Assembly (NCBI RefSeq): GCF_000004195.4
Contig: NC_030679.2
Location: 32,415,712-32,479,711, forward strand
DNA: 64,000 bases
From: Xenopus tropicalis
Lineage: Eukaryota > Chordata > Amphibia > Anura > Pipidae
Direction: 5' to 3'
Within the stretch, counting starts at the first letter, position 1, and each line of letters opens with the position of its first letter. Below the pieces are notes generated by a model. It was not told the DNA's origin. It did no database searches and saw only the letters and a program-made list of their open reading frames with translations. Made by a program: the position numbers and the translations under genes. Of this stretch, positions 58,005 to 64,000 are shown piece after piece.

Positions 58005-58273
58005 ATTACAGAAATGCCATATTCTATAGACTCCATTTTAATCAAATAATCCGCATTTTATAAATGATTTCCTTTTTCTCTATAATAATAAAACAGTGTC
58101 TTGTACTTGACCCCAACTAAGATATAATAAATGCTTATTGGAGGAAAAACAAATTTATTGGGTTTATTTCATGTTTAAATGATAATTAACAGACTTAAGG
58201 TATAGAGATTCAAATTACAGAAATATGCCTTATCCCAGGTCCTGAGCATTCTGAATAACAGGTCCCATACCTG
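58005..58273 (+). mobile_element. CAGGTATGGGATC-family MITE, left end lost
   Basis: TCTGAATTACAGAAATGCC, AGACTCCATTTTAATCAAAT, CTATAATAATAAAACAGTG, and the right end GGTCCCATACCTG|TA at 58261-58275. Confidence 0.75.
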
Positions 58274-58537
58274 TAGTAGAAAGTGAGTTCTAAATGAAAG
58301 GGAACTGGAGGAGGTCACCATAAACAAGGATAGACCTCAAAAGCCCTCAGGGATAAGTAGCTTACAATTATCAAAAATAGAGCAAGTTTTATGGATCAAG
58401 CACAAATTATATTAAACAACTAACTAGAAAGCAAATAAACTACTTGTGTTTATTACAAATTACAGTACATAAACAACCAGAAAAGCAGCAAGAGATAACT
58501 GACATAAATGAGAATCAATACATAATTGAATGAATGA
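58274..58537. other. Unassigned intergenic sequence
   Basis: No feature recognised. Confidence 0.5.
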
Positions 58538-58549
58538 AGATAGATAGAT

Positions 58550-58592
<43 letters not shown>

Positions 58593-58714
58593 GATAGATA
58601 GATAGGCGATAGATAGATAGATAGATAGATGATGATAGATAGATAGATAGATAGATAGATGATAGATAGATGATAGATAGATAGATAGATAGATAGATGA
58701 TAGATGATAGATAT

Positions 58715-58776
<62 letters not shown>

Positions 58777-58841
58777 GATAGATAGATGGTAGATAGATGA
58801 TAGATAGATAGATGATAGATAGATAGATAAATGATAGATAG

Positions 58842-58880
<39 letters not shown>

Positions 58881-58881
58881 C
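58538..58881. repeat. Long interrupted (GATA)n microsatellite
   Basis: About 340 bp of TAGA/GATA units with the extra-trinucleotide interruption GATGATAGATAG repeated through it. It is the reverse complement in kind of the array at 21018. It creates a false 130-codon minus-strand frame (58515-58907). Confidence 0.97.
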
Positions 58882-60913
58882 ATGTTGAGGATCATGAAAG
58901 AGGACACATTATATGGTGGTTAGATGTTCATGTTTAGTACTATAACCTGATGCATTTTATAGAGTGTTCATGCTTAGAGTATACTTATAATCATTGCCAT
59001 TATATAGTGCCTTTCCACATTTAGGGTTTGTAAGTGCTCAGTTTCATGGGGGATAAAAATGTGGAACAGGTTTATCAATATTCACGTTCACAGCTTTGCT
59101 GACATTTGTGTATATTGTAGTTTATCTCCAACATTGACTTCTGATGAGTTATTTTTGCACAATTTCCTTTATTTCATGAACCTAATTTTGCCACCTGAAA
59201 ATTCATAAATATATCCATTCAGAAACATACTGTACATCCAATAAGATATTGGTGTTGACTGGAAAGCCTAGATCAGGGGTCAGCTGGCATAAACTTGCAT
59301 AGGGGTCTACTGGCCTACAGTTGTATCTCTAAGGTTGTTCTAATCTAAGTGGGAAAGGCCAATTTAACCCCTTTGTCTAACTTACATCTCACTTTTACAA
59401 ACATTTACTGATGATTTTTAGATTTCTTCGCAAGCTCTGATGGCATTTCTACACTGGATGAGTTCAAAACTCTGTTATAGGAATGAGTGAGGGATCTATT
59501 TAAAGCACAGTTGGGTGCATTTTTGAGCACAGTGCGCTCTTCCCAAGAAGGAATAAACAGCAGTTGAATATTTTGATGGCAAGAAGAGTACAGGATATAC
59601 TTTAACTAAGTTGTTCTTTTAAAATGCTTGGTTAAATTAGTCTTTTGTCTTGTTGCAGATGCCCCTCCCCTTTTCCTCTTTGTATCAGTACTTGGTAGGT
59701 GGCTAATACTGATTGTGCTACATTTAATTATGGATAAAATATTAATGGAATTTTAATGCAGAAACTGAACCAGATGGGGCAATTACTTGTCCAGCATCCT
59801 GGCCAAGTCACTACTAAAAATCCAAACATACCCCCTAAGCCAACCACCCTCTGAGCACTTGTTGCTTGGACCAAATACATGGTGAATTGTCAGCTAACAC
59901 AAGTCAAAACTCCTAAAACCTGACGGTTGAAGAGTGTTAAGAGACAAGTTGAAGGAAGGAAGGATAGATTTTCAGAGAAAGATAGAGTTTTGTGTGGCAA
60001 CTTAGCAAAAAAAAAGGGAAAGTTGCACTCACCACTAAACAGTTATAAACCATTAGGCGGAGGTGCAATGAGGATGTGACCATGAAATACATACAAAGAC
60101 TAAAGATCCACCCTACTCTGTTATATCTATATTAAGGATATTAAAAGATTTTGTACATTAAGTTACTATAAAATGTACTTTCCTTTAAACAAAACAACAA
60201 TTGTTACAATACATATTGTTATATGGCAAATTTGGCAATATATTTAAGTTTTCCAGCTACATCCCAATCATCCCTGTTCTGGCCAGCCCTACACTTACTT
60301 TAATGTTTAAAACTGAACTGATATTACCAGTATAGGGAGGCTACTGTGACTGAGTCTATTAATAAAATTTTGAAATAAAGCCACCACACATAAATGGCTT
60401 GGATTCCTTATGTGGCAGTCATCCACATTTTAATAACACATAAATTGGCATGGCAAAACCTCTGAAAAATAAAATATTGTCACTTGCACCACCTCTGTAA
60501 TTGACACAAAAGCAAGGATAGCTCTTCTCATACTAGAGACCTTATTCTTGTGATGGATCTTTACTATTAGACTGAAAAGGTAATTGAATAGGAGATGTCC
60601 TATATACCCAATGAGATGGTTGCATAGGGCATATGAGCAATATAAGGGTAACATTACCATTTCAGTTTTATTATCCACACACTATTCTTAAAGAGAAAAT
60701 GCTCCTTACTTGCCAAGAGACTTTGATTTTTATAAATATTTCAAAATGGCTATTGGCATAGGTTACACTAGACACAGAGACTTCTATAATTTCATATGTA
60801 TCTCCTAAACTTCCTAGTACAGCCTCTGGGTTGACTTTTGTCCCACCATTAATTATTTGAAATAAATACTGGCATCAAAATGTGAAGTGTTTCCTTTAGC
60901 CTACAATGTGCAA
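58882..60913. other. Unassigned intergenic sequence
   Basis: No gene, transposon end or long repeat recognised; one of the longer repeat-poor blocks. Confidence 0.5.
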
Positions 60914-60915
60914 TA

Positions 60916-61243
60916 CAGGTATGGGATCCCTTATCCGGAAACCCGTTATCCAGAAAGCTCTGAATTACGGAAAGCATGTCTCCCATAGACTCCATTTTAA
61001 TCAAATAATTCAGAATTTTAAAACTGATTTCCTTTTTCTCTGTAATAATAAAACAGTACCTTGTTCTTGATCCCAACTAAGATATAATTGATCCTTATTG
61101 GATGCAAAATAATCCTATTGGGTTTAAATAATGTTTTATTGATTTTTTAGTAGACTTAAGGTATGGAGATCCAAATTACGGAAAGACCCCTTATCCGGAA
61201 TACCCTTGGTCCCGTGCATTCTGGATAATGGGTCCTATACCTG
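60916..61243 (+). mobile_element. CAGGTATGGGATC-family MITE, best complete copy
   Basis: TA|CAGGTATGGGATCCCTTATC at the left and GGGTCCTATACCTG|TA at the right (TA at 60914-60915 and 61244-61245). It is 328 bp. The interior has a sub-terminal inverted pair (CTGAATTACGGAAAG / CAAATTACGGAAAG) and ATAATAAAACAGTACCTTGT. It is non-coding, so it depends on a transposase from elsewhere. About nine copies or fragments lie in this window. Confidence 0.88.
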
Positions 61244-61245
61244 TA

Positions 61246-62079
61246 CTGAGTAAAAATTTTAGGTAAATATACTTATTTCAGCTTTTGTAACCGCGGAAGA
61301 TTTCATTTCCTGGGACCCATGTCTACTCATGTCTATTTCCTTTCTGGCAAGGAAGAGAAGCTTAGATTTACTTTATGACAGGGATTCTAGATAAACCCTC
61401 AGAATCAGAGCCAATGTCCCTCGGGACTGACCTTTATCTCAAAAACTAATCATTGACTAAATTTGCTGATTGGAAATGCCGATTTTACCAGAGAGTGCAA
61501 GAGATTTTATAGATTTATAGCTATGGCAAAGTAAACATATTCACTGAACTTCTTAACTATATAAATACACCAACTTTGATTGTGGCTGAACTGTGTGATG
61601 GCAGGATTCTTGTAACTGGTTACCTGCAAAGAAGAATTTCAATTCATTGTCTACTCTTATAGCTATAGAAAATGGGTAGTTAAACACAATAGTATAAATA
61701 AATAAATATATATATATATATCCATTAAGTATTATTCAAATGGTAGGTGTATGTGGAAAATTACAGTCCCTTTCCCTTCAGGCCAATTCTAGTGTGGTTC
61801 AAAGGCACAGTAAAAATCTATCAGTAGAGGTTCTTTTGCTCCTTAGAGATCCTTATGTGCTATATAGGCATTGATGGAAAGCAAAAAAAGGCACAGTTAA
61901 GAAAACCACAATTAAATCTAAAAGATCCCTCTCCGTTTTTACAAACACTGATTAAATGTAAATACATGGACCTTTTTCCAATGCCAGACTTATTTAGCAA
62001 CACAAAAGTCAGACAACAAGCTGCCTGCGGGATTTGGTATAGAATCTCGTCATTCACGCATAAGACAACACACTTATTT
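61246..62079. other. Unassigned sequence downstream of foxi1
   Basis: A (TA)9 microsatellite at about 61704-61721. The plus frame of 88 codons (61855-62121) has no domain. Confidence 0.5.
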
Positions 62080-62756
62080 ATGTTTTATGTCTTTTTTTTA
62101 TTAAAAAATAACCCATGTTAAACCCCACAGTGAATTTAGATATAATACATATAAAATATTTAAACATTTATAAAACATATAAGTAACCCAACACATATTA
62201 TACATCCCCTGCATATTATACATCATCATTTCAAATGGTAAACATTTATAAATACACATTGGCAGACAAATTTACATTCAGCTGCTAAACTTGATATCTA
62301 AGGTTTGAAAAGCATTATTTAAATCAGAGAGAGATGATGTTTTCACCATTTTTTTACATCCCTTACAAAATACAATTTTCTTTTTTTTTACAGTATTTCG
62401 CTACTGTATACAGTTAGAAAGTTACAGTATAAAGGTCAGTGTAAAACAAATTCTGAGTAGCTTTTCTGTTTTTTTGGAAATACCCCTTGGCAGGAGTACC
62501 CTGTGAGACAGTTTATATTTCATTTAAGACTACTCAGTACAGGGTCCCTCCTTGCTATTAGTCCATGCATCACTAAGCACCATTTGCCTTGCTAGAAAAG
62601 CTTTGAAACACCGTAAAAGCAACTGACTAAACCTTACAGGGCACAGCAGGTACCTACTATATGAGAGTAAATAAAACTCTGTAGAGCAGTGTGAAAAGCT
62701 TGCTATTGCGAAGCCAAGGACTTTGACATGACTACTATAAAATTGGTACAGCCTAG
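62080..62756 (-). other. foxi1: foxi1 3' untranslated region
   Basis: AT-rich, non-coding sequence after the stop codon. The first canonical AATAAA on the minus strand lies at 62102-62097, about 655 nt after the stop, so cleavage is expected 10-30 nt further on, near 62080. The end is inferred from the signal only. No transposon signature is seen inside. Confidence 0.65.
62097..62102 (-). terminator. Polyadenylation signal AATAAA of foxi1
   Basis: TTTATT on the plus strand gives AATAAA in the direction of foxi1 transcription. The following sequence is T/G-rich on the minus strand, as expected for a downstream element. Confidence 0.6.
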
Positions 62757-63304
62757 TTATACTTCTGTGCCCTCTCTGTTATAGAGAGTATTGTTTGCAT
62801 TGATAGTGTTGTAAAAATGAGGAGTGAATTGGTTGAAAACAGAACTGCTGTAGCCAAAGGGACTTGACGATATTGTGGATGACCAGTCAGACCCTCCATG
62901 GCTTGGCATATTTGAAAGAGGAGTGTAGGAGTTTAAACCAACCATGTTCTGTCCCATCCTATCGGAAGGTTCATTAGTGAGTCCAAGTGGAACTGACCTA
63001 CTTACTGGGTTAGCACTATTAACATAGGCAGTCATGCTGGAGAGAAAGTTATTAAGACACGGTGTTATAGATGGAGGAGGCGACCTCTTTTCAGATGAGT
63101 CATCTGTTCCTGGTGATGAATTTCCCAACATGTCGTGATGTTCTCCGTTCTTAGGGCTCTCATTTAGTGGACTCCCTTCAGGCTTATCGGAAGAAATCTG
63201 TCCATTGGGGCTGACATCGGACTTTCTCTTCCTCTTTCTGCGGAAGTTTCCATTGTCAAACATTTTTTCACAGTTTGGGTCCAAGGTCCAATAATTGCCC
63301 TTTC
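62757..63304 (-). CDS. foxi1: foxi1 exon 2: end of forkhead domain, basic region and C-terminal region
   Basis: Exon 2 begins after an AG acceptor at 63306-63305. It completes the split Gly codon and reads [19 protein letters not shown], the second wing of the forkhead domain, then the basic cluster RRKRKRK, a likely nuclear localisation signal. A Ser/Pro/Asn-rich tail follows, with [14 protein letters not shown] in its middle, [10 protein letters not shown] later, and the terminus YNREGTEV before TAA at 62759-62757. The exon is 548 nt: 2 nt of the split codon plus 182 codons including the stop. The SSMTAYV block and the REGTEV end are what I know from vertebrate FOXI1, so this is the orthologue rather than foxi2 or foxi4. 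There is no frameshift or premature stop. Confidence 0.92.
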
Positions 63305-63787
63305 CTGTAAAAAGATAAATGAATAATAAATATAAGTAAGGAGAATGTGGAATGATCTAATGATCAAAATCAAATACATTTTGTAAAACTTTTAAGTTAT
63401 TGACTTTTCTAAGGTCTTTTGTATGAAATAGAACCTTGCATCTCCCTATGCTTTTGGACTGCAATTCCCAGCATTCTTTAGCATATAGAATTATGCTAGG
63501 TATTTAGTCCAGCCACATCTGGAAAGTTAAGAAACAGTTAAGAAACTCTGCTTCCAAGATTCCATTATTTAAAACATTAAATTAAGTCTAACCTTCTTCT
63601 TGTTTAAATACCTCAGCTCTTTTAAACCATTAACTGGTACATACCAATACAGTATTGTGATGAGGAAACTGTAACGGTATGTGACATTCTTGGCTATGAT
63701 AATTAAATTCCTCTAGCATTTGTTAACAAGAATTGTGATATATAAATGTACAGAAAGAAAGTAAGAAAGAAAATGAATGGTTTTTAC
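63305..63787 (-). other. foxi1 intron, 483 bp, GT-AG
   Basis: The donor reads CCAG|GTAAAAACC and the acceptor TTTTTACAG|GAAAGG on the minus strand. The phase is conserved: the intron splits a Gly codon in wing 2, so the joined frame reads DDPG then KGNYW. About 63450-63480 holds a short frog-type repeat motif (ACTGCAATTCCCAGCAT). Confidence 0.9.
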
Positions 63788-64000
63788 CTGGATCATCTTC
63801 ATCTCTTGGTACTTTCTTGAAGCAATCATTTAGAGACAGGTTGTGTCTGATTGAATTCTGCCATCCAGCTTTGCTCTTGTTGTAGAAGGGAAAGTTATCA
63901 GCAACATACTGGTAGATCTGGCTCAGTGTCAGTCTTTTATCTGGGGCTCCATGAATTGCCATTGCTATTAATGCAGAGTAAGAGTATGGAGGTCTAACCA
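63788..64000 (-). CDS. foxi1: foxi1 exon 1 (3' part), forkhead DNA-binding domain; continues past the right edge
   Basis: Minus-strand reading frame with no stop from the right edge to a GT donor at 63787-63786. It encodes the start of a forkhead (winged helix) domain: [18 protein letters not shown], then the recognition helix [15 protein letters not shown], then [11 protein letters not shown], ending in a split Gly codon. About 71 residues are visible; the N-terminal activation region and start codon are outside the window, and the ATG at 63962 is internal to the domain. FOXI1 is a nuclear transcription factor. Orthologues drive ionocyte and intercalated-cell programmes (V-ATPase, anion exchangers) and otic/epidermal development; in frogs, Foxi1 specifies epidermal ionocytes. 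Frogs have several foxi paralogues. I assign foxi1 from the exon 2 tail, because the forkhead domain alone would not separate them. Confidence 0.9.

Noticed and set aside
58515..58907. 130-codon minus-strand frame of similar composition
   Set aside because: It is the translation of the GATA microsatellite.
63164..63379. 71-codon minus frame overlapping foxi1 exon 2
   Set aside because: It is a shadow frame crossing the intron-exon boundary of foxi1.

Overview
The window is vertebrate DNA, almost certainly from a clawed frog (Xenopus; X. tropicalis is my guess, and I cannot exclude X. laevis). The evidence is a FOXI1-type forkhead gene at the right edge and a background of frog-type interspersed repeats: T2/Kolobok MITEs starting TTAAAGG, the TA-flanked CAGGTATGGGATC family, hAT MITEs, and tRNA-head SINEs with L2-like tails. 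There is no prokaryotic gene organisation; most open reading frames are chance or come from repeats.

Layout. The only gene I can support is foxi1 on the minus strand. It enters at the right edge (exon 1, 63788-64000, start codon outside the window), has one GT-AG intron (63305-63787) and ends in exon 2 (stop at 62757). A 3'UTR runs to about 62080 with an AATAAA signal at 62102-62097. The remaining 62 kb is intergenic sequence downstream of foxi1.

Region by region. 0-6.5 kb: SINE/L2 tails, one split by a T2 MITE. 6.5-18 kb: mostly unique sequence, a possible orphan terminal exon near 6.85 kb, and MITEs of TA, 8-bp and TAA target-site types. 18.8-22.5 kb: a T2 element carrying a 523-bp insert between 40-bp direct repeats, a second copy of that insert 2.66 kb away, and a TATC microsatellite. 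23-30 kb: hAT and T2 MITEs and a 22-bp minisatellite. 30.1-32.6 kb: a 34-bp minisatellite of about 73 units. 33-44 kb: a decayed reading frame, LINE endonuclease debris, a repeat-free block rich in forkhead-type sites (38.6-39.5 kb) and deeply nested MITEs. 44.4-46.2 kb: a MITE carrying 26 in-register 52-bp units. 46-52 kb: sparse repeats and a perfect 57-bp-arm palindrome. 53-56 kb: a broken Ty3/gypsy element next to a second MITE with a 52-bp array. 57-58.9 kb: an L2-like reverse transcriptase fossil and a GATA microsatellite. 60-62 kb: one intact TA-flanked MITE.

No CRISPR array, operon, rRNA, true tRNA or integrated virus is supported. The most unusual property is that the two 52-bp minisatellites lie inside transposable elements and the 34-bp array ends in a dispersed repeat tail; all three show strong register or higher-order structure. 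No wholly new gene system is evident.
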